Shown in pieces: positions 10,199 to 19,338 of a DNA stretch of 55,839 bases. The stretch's first letter is position 1. Each line of letters starts with the position of its first letter. The DNA is from a virus: positions 1 to 55,839 of IMG/VR virus record IMGVR_UViG_3300023084_000023, one strand, 5' to 3'. The position numbers and the translations under genes were made by a program. The notes below the pieces were generated by a model. That model saw nothing but the letters and a program-made list of their open reading frames with translations, was not told where the DNA came from and searched no databases.

Positions 10199-12250
10199 TC
10201 ATACTGCTGGTGTTCCTACAGGGTCATATGTGTCAAGATTGATATCACTATTAAAGATGTATTGTCCATTTACTAAGACTAGTAATCTCATTCCATTTCC
10301 AAACGCCATGGTTGAACGCATTCCTTGGTATCTTCTTTTATCTACATTAGTACCATTGTATAGATATGTTGTCATTGGTACATTACTAGATTCTGCTACT
10401 ACTTCTGCAGAAGAAAAACAAATCATATCCATCTCTTCTTTAGGATACATATATCTTTGTGTCGTAAGTCCAGTTGGGAAAGTGATAATAAATCTATTTT
10501 CATCTGTAATGGCCAATTGTTCTAATGGATTAATAACTGCATTACTATCTGTCTGATGTTTTGTTGCAAATTTATGCACATCAGTTGGTTTTAATACATC
10601 AAATTCTCTTACAACAAATCTCCAAATATTTTTTGCTTGCCATTCATCCGCAAGATAGTCTTCTCTATCGTATGGACTCAATATATAGAATGTTTTTGAA
10701 TTGTCCATGTTTGATAAATTGTATATATTTCCCGCTTCATCAAATACTGTATCAACCAAATCTTCTGCAGTCTGTAGGTTTGCTGCTTGATTAGAAAAGT
10801 AAATTCCGGCATCAGAAGAATAAAAACTTTCTCTAGAACAAGAGTACATACAATGAACAGGAAATTTTGACGCTTCGTCAGTTCTTGGAAGTCCCGATTC
10901 ATTACTTGATGTTCTTTGAATACAGAACCATGAATAGTCATCTGCCTGATCTGCAGCTGCATCATCATACATGTAAAGAACGATACCTTTTTCCGTCATA
11001 GTAAGTCTATATGAAAATGGATATGTTCCCTGCAGTTCTGCATTCATCTTTGGAAATCTTTTAAACCAACCATAACCTTTTCTTTTATTTCTAAATCTAA
11101 TCGACCTGTTATTAACATATTTCTTATAATCTGTTCCAGAAGGTGCGGCTGCCTGATTAAATGAAGAACCTGTATCTGGTATGTAGAAGGTTGCAAGTGG
11201 GTACTCTGTAAAAGTATGAACTGTAGAAGAACCTGTTCCGCCAGCGTCAATGTCTGCCTGATCTGCTGCAGCCTTATCTAAGTATACTGGATAGTAATAT
11301 CCTTGATTAATACCATAGTTACCAGTATCAGTGTTTTGTCCAAAGACAAAATATGGCCCTGTATTCGCAACATCTGCAGTAATAGTTACATCATCAAAAT
11401 GCAAGTCTACCAGTTCTCCTGGCATTCTTATAATAGAAGTATCAACAGTCGAACCATTTTCCAATGTAATTAATCCATCAGTTGTAAGTTGTGGATTTGA
11501 AATCGTGCCATCTGTACTAATTTGATTTGATGTTCCTACATTTACCTTAAACCATCCATACATGGGATTTGGAATACCGACTGTACTTTCCCAACCACTA
11601 TTTAAAATTCCATTATAACTGTAGCCTGGATGATATTCTGGTTGATACTCTGCCTCTAGTACGGTATTTCCTTCTTTGTATTGTTGTCTTCCTTGTGATG
11701 CCATTCTAAGATTTAATTGATATAATTCACTGTTAAATTCTCTATCACCAGTTGTACCGACACCAGCACCCATTAAACGTGGGCGAAGATCAAATTCAAA
11801 TCTTATTCTATAATTTTGATCAATACCTCTCGCAACTGCACCAGACTTAGGCAGAATTTGATTTGTAGTCTGAAAAATCATAACATGTTGCTCTGGATTG
11901 GTTCCATCACCAACCTCACTGAAGTTTGCAACACCAGCGTATACACCACTACCACCACCATTTGCAGAAGATGGGCGGTTTAATGATATCTGACTAAAAA
12001 ATTGTTTTGTTACCTGAGTTGTAACCAGAGTCTGAGTCTCATCAATTAATTCATTTCCGGCGATTGGTTCACCAGCGAATAATGGCCACTCTCTCGCCAA
12101 ATCTTCAGCAAGAACGCCCATAAATCCACCACTAATACTACCATCATTACTATTTACGCCGCCGTTGCCGATTACAGAAGTAAACGAATTTCTTTGACGA
12201 GATATTCCAAAATTGGGAAAGTAGTTTGGGTCTATATTTCTCTGTGCCAT
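10199..12250 (-). CDS. Virion/fibre protein, paralogue 3 of 3 (683 aa)
   Basis: This 683-aa protein is the shortest and most diverged of the three tandem relatives. The N-terminal motif is FGISRQRN. The central block appears as KGYGWFKRFPKM, TYPFSYRLTM, AAADQADDYSWFCIQR and KFPVHCMYSC. The C-terminal block appears as WRFVVREFDVLKPTDVHKFA, INPLEQLAITDENRFIITFP, QRYMYPKEEMDMICFSSAE and MAFGNGMRLLVLV. It lacks the long Gly/Thr-rich insertions of the other two, so it may be close to the minimal form of the family. A GATAAATA box lies 30 nt upstream of its ATG, inside the end of the preceding gene. The role is unknown; tail-associated structural protein is the best inference. Confidence 0.8.
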   Translation of the reverse strand: MAQRNIDPNYFPNFGISRQRNSFTSVIGNGGVNSNDGSISGGFMGVLAEDLAREWPLFAGEPIAGNELIDETQTLVTTQVTKQFFSQISLNRPSSANGGGSGVYAGVANFSEVGDGTNPEQHVMIFQTTNQILPKSGAVARGIDQNYRIRFEFDLRPRLMGAGVGTTGDREFNSELYQLNLRMASQGRQQYKEGNTVLEAEYQPEYHPGYSYNGILNSGWESTVGIPNPMYGWFKVNVGTSNQISTDGTISNPQLTTDGLITLENGSTVDTSIIRMPGELVDLHFDDVTITADVANTGPYFVFGQNTDTGNYGINQGYYYPVYLDKAAADQADIDAGGTGSSTVHTFTEYPLATFYIPDTGSSFNQAAAPSGTDYKKYVNNRSIRFRNKRKGYGWFKRFPKMNAELQGTYPFSYRLTMTEKGIVLYMYDDAAADQADDYSWFCIQRTSSNESGLPRTDEASKFPVHCMYSCSRESFYSSDAGIYFSNQAANLQTAEDLVDTVFDEAGNIYNLSNMDNSKTFYILSPYDREDYLADEWQAKNIWRFVVREFDVLKPTDVHKFATKHQTDSNAVINPLEQLAITDENRFIITFPTGLTTQRYMYPKEEMDMICFSSAEVVAESSNVPMTTYLYNGTNVDKRRYQGMRSTMAFGNGMRLLVLVNGQYIFNSDINLDTYDPVGTPAV

Positions 12251-12278
12251 TAATTTTTTTCTCTCATTACTTTATCAA

Positions 12279-15200
12279 CTATTTATCTCTAAATATTGAA
12301 AGAATTTTTCCAGTTACAAAAGTAATTGGATGCCACACAGTACACCAAATTCTTCCTACAATATCGTCTTTTTCTTTTTCACCAATACCTAAATGTCCTG
12401 CATAACCATCTCTACTTAAAATATACTTTAAGTGTTGTGTTCTTCTTTGCGCCAACCATCCACCAGACTTAGTTAAGGTGGTACTCTTTCTCATTCCTTT
12501 AACCCAAGGCATGAATAAGAAATGATAACCTCTTTGATGATACTGAGTCAAATGAGTCTTTGTATGCAATCCCCAAATCTTCATTGCAATTTTCCAATCA
12601 TCTAGTTGTGTTTGTCTATACATTTCAGTACAAACAATCTTATCAGACTGTCCAGAAGTACCACTACCACCAGAATCACTAATGTTGTCATCTCTAGTTG
12701 GGCCAATCATTGTCCCTGTCTGTCCTGTTCCAGTAGAGAACACACCATCTGGCTGATCCGCCCTTAGGGATTGAATTTCATCATGTGTCATAGGACTATC
12801 AAAATATGTTACAGTTCCAGTTGATGGTTCATAGTGAGATGAAAATGTCGGTTCATTATTATTATCATCCCATCCACCACCACCAGAATATACTGGATTT
12901 CCGTTTCCATCTGTAACAGGATTTCCGTTTCCATCTGTAACTACTGTTATGGGTGCCGTGCTTCCTCCAGAAGAGCCGCCGCTATCGCCACCACCTGTGT
13001 CTGCAGGCGGTGGGCGAGTCCAAGTTGTTCCAGTACCAGTTCCCCCCAAAGAGAAACATGAGAAATGAGTTAGTCCACCCTCTACATAGAAGTTACCCAT
13101 AGGCGAAGGCGTAACTCTCAAATCAGTATAATCACTATCAACACCGTCATCCATTTCAAGTGTAGTCCAACTATTATTGTTGTTTTCAGTTGTCGAGGCC
13201 CCACCCGGCAGTTCTTTTCTGAATATTCCCCATATTTCATATGTTATGGTATTACCCCCAGCAGTCTTAGTACAAGTGGCAATGCGATTGCTTGGATCCC
13301 TATGATAGCGCCATCCATTATAATCTATACTTTCTGTACTTCTACTGTCGTTGTCAAAAGACCACGATCCTTCCCAATTTATATCCCATGAATAGTTACT
13401 GTAGGGGTTATTTTCGATAGCGGAAACAAATCCATATGAAGAAAGAGTATTATCGCTGTTGGCGACAGTTCCAAAACTAACACCATCACCTTTAATCACA
13501 TCTGTTCCCCATTTAATATAATACATAGTGCGTTGACCTTCCTGTCTTAGCACGGCAAAAACAGATGTACCACCTGTAGGGGGTTCATCACAGTTACCAG
13601 AATGTAAATAATCTGGAAATTGTTTATTTTTAAGAGTACCTGTCGGCCGTCCGTCAGAAGTTGAACCACCAGTTGTGGTTTGGTGTGACCTTCCATCATC
13701 AATCACTCTTGTTGTCATTGATGATGCTCTGTTACTTTGCAATCCAGAGGAACGTAAAACATAGACATCATCTTCACTCAATGTAAATGTCTGTGTACTA
13801 GCATTAGTGCCAAATACGATTGATGACGGGCCAATACCACCACTACCAATATTAGTAAATGTCATTGTGTTTTCATAACTAGCTTGTCGAGTAGTTTCAA
13901 ATGTAACCGTACATTTTCTAATCGGCCATGGGTCTGGACTTTGAATATCATTATCAATGTCACTTCTCTTTGCACCAGTGACAACATATTCATCTGGCGC
14001 CTGTACTGGATCTGTAGTTATTTGTACGGATGGAAGATATCCAGCTGGTGGTTGGGGACTAAAGAATGGGCCAGGCGCAGTGCCACTTCTTTCTACTTTT
14101 GCGTAATGTTCTCCATTTTGACATAAATATACACGGTATTTTTGTGTTCCGTTTTTCTGCAATTGGAAAGTATGCACCAAGTAATACTGTTTTCCTTGTC
14201 CGAATAAAAGTATTTCTTTTGAAGAAATTGAACCAGTTAACTCTTGGTTTCCTTCACAAGATACATTCGCAACAGAGTACATAACAACTGCACCCCTATC
14301 ATCAATCAGTGCTATGCCAGGCTTCGAGATTTTTGTGTAGTCATTTCCTTTAGAACCAAATACAACAACTACACCATCTCCACCATCTCCTGAGTTAGAT
14401 TCATATGTACCTTCTTGAGTTTGACTGCCAGGCACCAAATCTAAGTATGAGGTCTGATTTGATTGTCCGCCTCTACCGACTTTAATATCAACAATATCGC
14501 CGGGCGATACCATAAAGTCACCAAAGAATCCACTTGCAGCTGCCTGTCCACCAATAGTAGCACTTTTCGATGTACTACTATAATATCTCATACCATGTTG
14601 GCCAGCTGCACCACCAGATCCATATACTGGATTTGGTTCTGATGGACTTCCATTTGTTGGAAACTCAGGTGCAACTCTTGTACCAGAACCATGCCACGAA
14701 GAACCGCCGTCTCCACCATCATTATTAAAGAAATGCAATTCTCCTAATCCTGATGATGCGAACCAGTAAGTATTAATTGGGAATTTTTCAACCAATGCAC
14801 TTACAATATTTGCACCACTTGATGGAAGGTCTGCATAATATGATAATGGAGTACTTTGTAAATTATCTCTTGTGTATTTCAAAGAGTTTGTTGGTAAAGT
14901 AGATAGTGCGTAAGTTCTATTTGTCGCAACCCCACCAGTAACACTAATCAGTTCACTCTTTCTGGGTATAGTTCCCTGGCCAGGTATTACGACAGGTGGT
15001 TCCGTAACTGTAGATCCAAATTGTGCGGCGTATTCGGCAGTACCAACAACATAATTGATTCCTTCGAATACTGTATAATTTTGTTGACGGAAAAGGTCTC
15101 TGTCAATTATATTAGAGTTTCTTCCAACATATTTTTGATAAATTTTATCGATTGTATCTGTGTCCAGTGAAGTTTCTAGTGTGAAACTATTCATTGAAAT

Positions 15201-17900
15201 TCCACCAACACCTGTTGGTTGAGACACAGCACCACCATCTGTAACACACCAGTACCACTGTTCATCATCTGAAGATGACCAATGGGACAATTCAACCTTA
15301 CCCTCAGAGTCAAAAACAAGATGTCTTGGGGCAGGACTAGTAGCGGTAGGCGTATTACGTCCGTTTATCCCCCAGAAGTTTTTTGTCCAAAGTAGAACTT
15401 CCATTCCAGCGTAATCAGGGCCAAGATTTAATGTATAAGTTCCAGACTCATCTGGGGTTGTAAAGTTTGCGCCTCTTTTACCAATCGCATAATACCACAT
15501 TTCATTATCACTTGATGATGGATGCATGAAAGAAAAGTAACCATCATTATCGACACTAAAGGTATATGATCGGAAAATATTAAAACCCCAAACATATACT
15601 GATTTTCCAGCGTTGTGGACACCTACAAATATTCGAGTTGTATCGGATCTAGCCGCAGTTGTAAATTGTCCTGCATCTTCTTCTGTTGTCATAAAGAACC
15701 ATTTTTCAGGATCAGAAGATGATCCGTGAGTAACACTGACATTTCCATTAGTATCAGTGTATAGTTTCGCAGACTTATAAAAATTATGGCCCCAAATAAA
15801 GATGCCCTTCCCAGCGGGCAGGCCAGTTGCACCAAGTGGTAAATCGTGTGTTCCGCTTCGAGCTAAAGTGCTAAATCCACCCCCATCAATTTCTGGTGAA
15901 ATTGTAGATGTTGTTACTGTTTTTAAATCAGTAACAACTCTAACTGTAGAGTCTGGATTTGTAATATTCAATCTACCAGAAGCAAGTCTAATTTCTCCTT
16001 GATTTCCTGTTAGAGTGGGAGCACTTGATCCAGTATAATTAACTTGACGAACACCGTTCACATAAATTTCTAATTCTGGGCGAACACTCTGCGTAGTATT
16101 TTGTAAGTATGCATTATATTCATAATAAAAATTACCACTACTTGAAACAATAAACTCAGAATCTGTTGCGGCAGAATTTGCTGCAATAGGAGTATTTGCG
16201 GTAGTAGATGTTACTTCAGTGGTTTGTGTAGGTGCAGTCCAGGCGGTAAACGTTACCTCGGTGGATTCATCAGTTGTGCCAATTCTTCCGCCTCTGTAGT
16301 AATTCTGGCCATCGGTATCTGTAAATACATATTCTCCCAGTGCAGGAAATCCACTAGAGATTGTGCCTCGGACAGTTCTAATTGGGAAAATAAAACTCGC
16401 ATTGTATGCATAAGTGGTATCACCAAGATGTTCAAAAGTCAAAAGTAAATTATCAACCACATTTGATATAGTTGTAGTTGTTGTTTGATTATTATTGGCA
16501 GTTGTACCATTTTCTGCATAAACTTTGTGTTGATAGAGATTACCACTGGTATTAATAGTACCAGTATCGGTGCCAGAATAGTTTGGAATATTCGTTGTTG
16601 TACTTGTAGACAAACTACTTGCTTGAGCAAGTAAATATCTAAATCCGTCTGGCGTTCCAAATGTATTCGGGCCAAAGTCTGGGTTTGCAGCGATAACATC
16701 AACAAATCCAGTTCTTGTTCCCTGTATATAACGAATGACATCCACCACAGTATCTGAGTTTACATGTCTAGATTTCTCTGTTGCATTAGCGTTTCTTTCC
16801 AACATACTATTGTATATTCTATCCGTAACTTCTGCAGAGACTTCTAAACTTTTAACTCTAGATATCTTATACCACTTTAATGTACCTTGAGGATCTTCAT
16901 CAATAACTTCAGAAGTTGAAGTATACAACCAACCAGAACTATCTCTAACATCTTCTGAAATATCATTTGATGTTGCAAGAAGTTGGTTTTGCCAATAAAA
17001 TTGGTAGTTTGAGTTATTAATTTCTAAAATATATGAACCATTGTACTTACCTTCGGCATAATCAGTTTCTGAAAAACCACTTGCAAGTGTTACTGTTCCA
17101 GTCTCTGTTTGAAGTGTATCAGTAGTCTCGCCACTTCTTGTTGTAGACTCTCCTGTTGCATTTGAAAGTTTACCACCAATACCACCAAAAATTTTAATCT
17201 TCTGATTATTTGGCATTGTAATAGTTGTGTCTTCGCCATCAAATCCTTGGTCTTCCGTACCTACCAATCCTTCACGAACATAATCTTCTACAGTAGGTTG
17301 GCCAGGAATATATTGTGAAGAACCAGAACCACCAGCACCAGTTGCTAAAATTCTAAGTCTTCTGTATCCTTTTGGAATTCTAATTTTCCAATCACCAGCC
17401 TCAAAGACTTGTTGATTGTCTACTTTGTTAGACCAGTGTTGTTCATACCCAACTTGCTCAAATCCTTCTTCAGTTCCCATCTTGAAACTCATTGCAGGAA
17501 TAGTTAACTTAACATATTCCCAATCTTGTGGAGTATCAATTCTTACAGAACCAAGTTCTTCATTTCTTGTGAAATAGACGGTATTATTATCATTAATCTG
17601 ATCCCACCTAGTCATAAATGTTCCATCTCTAAGGCGCATATATTTCCATGCGTCTTCAACACATATGGTAGGAATTAAAATATTATAAGGAAGTGTTGCA
17701 TCAGATGTTCCACGGAAATCAGAATATTTTATTGTACGCCCTCTGGGCCCAACAGGAATATTTCTATTATTAAATCTATCTGGAACATTACCACCACCTC
17801 TATAATATTCGGACAGAGAATGGGGTGCGGAGTTATTTACTGGTTTAAACTCCGCAACAATGTGCGTCATTTTCAGTCTGCCGTCTGCTGGTATTGCCAT
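12279..17900 (-). CDS. Giant tail fibre / adhesin candidate (1873 aa)
   Basis: This 1873-aa protein starts MAIPADGRLKMTHIVAEFKP at ATG 17900. The first 60 residues include an SLSEYYRGGGNVP stretch typical of phage fibre attachment ends. Two short segments resemble DUF4214-type repeats (TDRIYNSMLERN near residue 360, DKIYQKYVGRN near 925). Around residues 700-890 a beta module recurs three times, marked by SSSDPEKWFF, SSSDNEMWYY and SSSDDEQWYW, spaced about 70-80 residues. Long Gly/Ser-rich stretches follow, with a duplicated VTDGNGNPV motif. The last 115 residues are different: basic, Trp/His-rich and starting KIVCTEMYRQTQLDDW, with no glycine repeats. Host recognition is the likely role. The gene has no promoter directly upstream and is probably co-transcribed with the fibre gene at 17929. 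Confidence 0.75.
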   Translation of the reverse strand: MAIPADGRLKMTHIVAEFKPVNNSAPHSLSEYYRGGGNVPDRFNNRNIPVGPRGRTIKYSDFRGTSDATLPYNILIPTICVEDAWKYMRLRDGTFMTRWDQINDNNTVYFTRNEELGSVRIDTPQDWEYVKLTIPAMSFKMGTEEGFEQVGYEQHWSNKVDNQQVFEAGDWKIRIPKGYRRLRILATGAGGSGSSQYIPGQPTVEDYVREGLVGTEDQGFDGEDTTITMPNNQKIKIFGGIGGKLSNATGESTTRSGETTDTLQTETGTVTLASGFSETDYAEGKYNGSYILEINNSNYQFYWQNQLLATSNDISEDVRDSSGWLYTSTSEVIDEDPQGTLKWYKISRVKSLEVSAEVTDRIYNSMLERNANATEKSRHVNSDTVVDVIRYIQGTRTGFVDVIAANPDFGPNTFGTPDGFRYLLAQASSLSTSTTTNIPNYSGTDTGTINTSGNLYQHKVYAENGTTANNNQTTTTTISNVVDNLLLTFEHLGDTTYAYNASFIFPIRTVRGTISSGFPALGEYVFTDTDGQNYYRGGRIGTTDESTEVTFTAWTAPTQTTEVTSTTANTPIAANSAATDSEFIVSSSGNFYYEYNAYLQNTTQSVRPELEIYVNGVRQVNYTGSSAPTLTGNQGEIRLASGRLNITNPDSTVRVVTDLKTVTTSTISPEIDGGGFSTLARSGTHDLPLGATGLPAGKGIFIWGHNFYKSAKLYTDTNGNVSVTHGSSSDPEKWFFMTTEEDAGQFTTAARSDTTRIFVGVHNAGKSVYVWGFNIFRSYTFSVDNDGYFSFMHPSSSDNEMWYYAIGKRGANFTTPDESGTYTLNLGPDYAGMEVLLWTKNFWGINGRNTPTATSPAPRHLVFDSEGKVELSHWSSSDDEQWYWCVTDGGAVSQPTGVGGISMNSFTLETSLDTDTIDKIYQKYVGRNSNIIDRDLFRQQNYTVFEGINYVVGTAEYAAQFGSTVTEPPVVIPGQGTIPRKSELISVTGGVATNRTYALSTLPTNSLKYTRDNLQSTPLSYYADLPSSGANIVSALVEKFPINTYWFASSGLGELHFFNNDGGDGGSSWHGSGTRVAPEFPTNGSPSEPNPVYGSGGAAGQHGMRYYSSTSKSATIGGQAAASGFFGDFMVSPGDIVDIKVGRGGQSNQTSYLDLVPGSQTQEGTYESNSGDGGDGVVVVFGSKGNDYTKISKPGIALIDDRGAVVMYSVANVSCEGNQELTGSISSKEILLFGQGKQYYLVHTFQLQKNGTQKYRVYLCQNGEHYAKVERSGTAPGPFFSPQPPAGYLPSVQITTDPVQAPDEYVVTGAKRSDIDNDIQSPDPWPIRKCTVTFETTRQASYENTMTFTNIGSGGIGPSSIVFGTNASTQTFTLSEDDVYVLRSSGLQSNRASSMTTRVIDDGRSHQTTTGGSTSDGRPTGTLKNKQFPDYLHSGNCDEPPTGGTSVFAVLRQEGQRTMYYIKWGTDVIKGDGVSFGTVANSDNTLSSYGFVSAIENNPYSNYSWDINWEGSWSFDNDSRSTESIDYNGWRYHRDPSNRIATCTKTAGGNTITYEIWGIFRKELPGGASTTENNNNSWTTLEMDDGVDSDYTDLRVTPSPMGNFYVEGGLTHFSCFSLGGTGTGTTWTRPPPADTGGGDSGGSSGGSTAPITVVTDGNGNPVTDGNGNPVYSGGGGWDDNNNEPTFSSHYEPSTGTVTYFDSPMTHDEIQSLRADQPDGVFSTGTGQTGTMIGPTRDDNISDSGGSGTSGQSDKIVCTEMYRQTQLDDWKIAMKIWGLHTKTHLTQYHQRGYHFLFMPWVKGMRKSTTLTKSGGWLAQRRTQHLKYILSRDGYAGHLGIGEKEKDDIVGRIWCTVWHPITFVTGKILSIFRDK
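12280..12287 (-). promoter_or_regulatory. Candidate late promoter (GATAAATA)
   Basis: The minus strand reads GATAAATA at 12287-12280, one base from the TATAAATA consensus, 30 nt upstream of the ATG at 12250. It overlaps the last codons of the 1873-aa fibre gene. Its spacing to the start matches that of the other late promoters here. Confidence 0.55.
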
Positions 17901-17928
17901 GTTAGAATTCTCTTCTCTTACTAATTAA

Positions 17929-19125
17929 TTAAACTTGGAATGCAATAATGTCACCACTACATTCAATTTTTAACGACTGATTTCCAGTAACTTTGAGATC
18001 TGCACCTTCAATTCTTAGTGTTCCAGACATTGTATCGCCAGTTTTCTTAACGTATCCGCCCGCATTATGATCTTGAATCAATGGAAGTACTTGGAGATAT
18101 AGTGCATTAATAGCATTAACAATTGAAGTGGTATCGCCAACTCCACTCAACAAATTACCAAGTGGGTCTGCATCACCGGCCGTCCCTCTTACAACCAACT
18201 TATCTTCTTTGGTTTCTAATTCGGTTATAATATTGTCAACTCTATCTTTAAGACTTCCAAAAACTTCATCACTGACAAATTTCAAGTTGAAATCCAGAGC
18301 GCCTATGTTTTCTCTTACAGTATCATGGGTTGCAAAATTATTTAATAACTCTTCCTCATACACACCATCATTATTTGTACCCACTGCGTATTTCAAGAAG
18401 TTTTGTACAGTTTCTAATCTGGTTGCTCTAGATTCTAATGAAGTGATATCGTCCTCATTAACTTTTACTGCACTATCCAATTCAACAAGATTTGTCTTTA
18501 CTACTGCATTATTATCACTGTCTGTAGAAAGATAATTAACACCCAAACCATCATAATCAAACTGTCCTGTAAGAGCACCACCACCAACTGTAAGATTTAA
18601 TCTATCTAATAAATCAGATTTAGTTTTCAAAGTGGTATCTAAAAGACTGATTCCCTGTCTAAGACTAGTCGCAGAAGGAACATACGTTGCCGTAGAAAGT
18701 AATGAATATGTTCCGTCAGCATTTAATCCAGCAGCATTTTGGGTTACATCTAATTCTGCCTGTAAGGCATTATCTGCTGCAATTCGTGCGTTTCTTTCTT
18801 TTTCTACTTCATCGTCTGTATATTCTACAGACCATTGATTTTCTGCATTAATGGTGTCTACAAGATTCTCTCTTCTCCACCCACGATTTTCTGGGTCAAG
18901 ATTAGACATATTACCAATATTTCTAGTATTGATATCTGTATGAGTGTTTACTTCGTTGATTGCATCAACGATTGTAGATTGTGCATCAGTTTCTAAGAAT
19001 GCAAGATTACCAATATTTGCAGCCGCTGCTTCCGCATAGACTTTCAAATTATTGGTTTTGACTCTCCACTCTTCAAAAGTGTCTGTTGTCAACACATCTA
19101 CAAGGGATGGATATTCTACGGCCAT
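17929..19125 (-). CDS. Tail-fibre-like structural protein (398 aa)
   Basis: This 398-aa protein starts at ATG 19125, directly after the stop of the small gene upstream. The N-terminal part (PSLVDVLTTDTFEEWRVKTNN) and the following helical, Asn/Asp/Glu-rich segment recall marine T4-like fibre or connector proteins. Several LETDAQSTIVDAINEVN-like helical segments suggest a trimeric coiled coil. Near the C-terminus GGYVKKTGDTMSGTLRIEG is a motif common in phage tail-fibre tips. No chaperone or cleavage site is evident. It most likely links the large DUF4815-type protein to the 1873-aa fibre encoded downstream. The exact role is inference. Confidence 0.7.
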   Translation of the reverse strand: MAVEYPSLVDVLTTDTFEEWRVKTNNLKVYAEAAAANIGNLAFLETDAQSTIVDAINEVNTHTDINTRNIGNMSNLDPENRGWRRENLVDTINAENQWSVEYTDDEVEKERNARIAADNALQAELDVTQNAAGLNADGTYSLLSTATYVPSATSLRQGISLLDTTLKTKSDLLDRLNLTVGGGALTGQFDYDGLGVNYLSTDSDNNAVVKTNLVELDSAVKVNEDDITSLESRATRLETVQNFLKYAVGTNNDGVYEEELLNNFATHDTVRENIGALDFNLKFVSDEVFGSLKDRVDNIITELETKEDKLVVRGTAGDADPLGNLLSGVGDTTSIVNAINALYLQVLPLIQDHNAGGYVKKTGDTMSGTLRIEGADLKVTGNQSLKIECSGDIIAFQV

Positions 19126-19326
19126 TTAAAGTTTCTCCAATATTAAGTTTAGTGTGTTTTTTATTTCATTCATTTCTTGTTGTAAGTCTCTTATTTCTTC
19201 GTCACGCCTTTTAAGTGCATTAGACCTTCTAATAAAATTATTATAACCATTGTTATCAGTATTTATTATCGCTTGCGAGTTCGTATCTCTAACAAGGTCT
19301 TTATTACCTTTAACTTTTAGTCTCAT
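19126..19326 (-). CDS. Small coiled-coil protein, unknown function (66 aa)
   Basis: I place the start at ATG 19326 (MRLKVKGNKDLVRD), because GGAG lies seven bases upstream. A TTG start four codons earlier is possible but would bury that ribosome site in the coding sequence. The N-terminal half is basic. The C-terminal half (RRDEEIRDLQQEMNEIKNTL) is a strong heptad coiled coil. Small proteins of this shape are common in marine T4-like phages between structural genes; none has a function known to me. It sits directly between the 2311-aa structural gene and the 398-aa fibre gene, with almost no spacer on either side, so it is probably co-translated with tail components. Confidence 0.75.
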   Translation of the reverse strand: MRLKVKGNKDLVRDTNSQAIINTDNNGYNNFIRRSNALKRRDEEIRDLQQEMNEIKNTLNLILEKL

Positions 19327-19338
19327 TACAATCTCCAA

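Noticed and set aside
19327-19338. TTG start four codons upstream for the small coiled-coil gene
   Set aside because: It would place the GGAG ribosome site inside the coding region; the ATG at 19326 has proper spacing.
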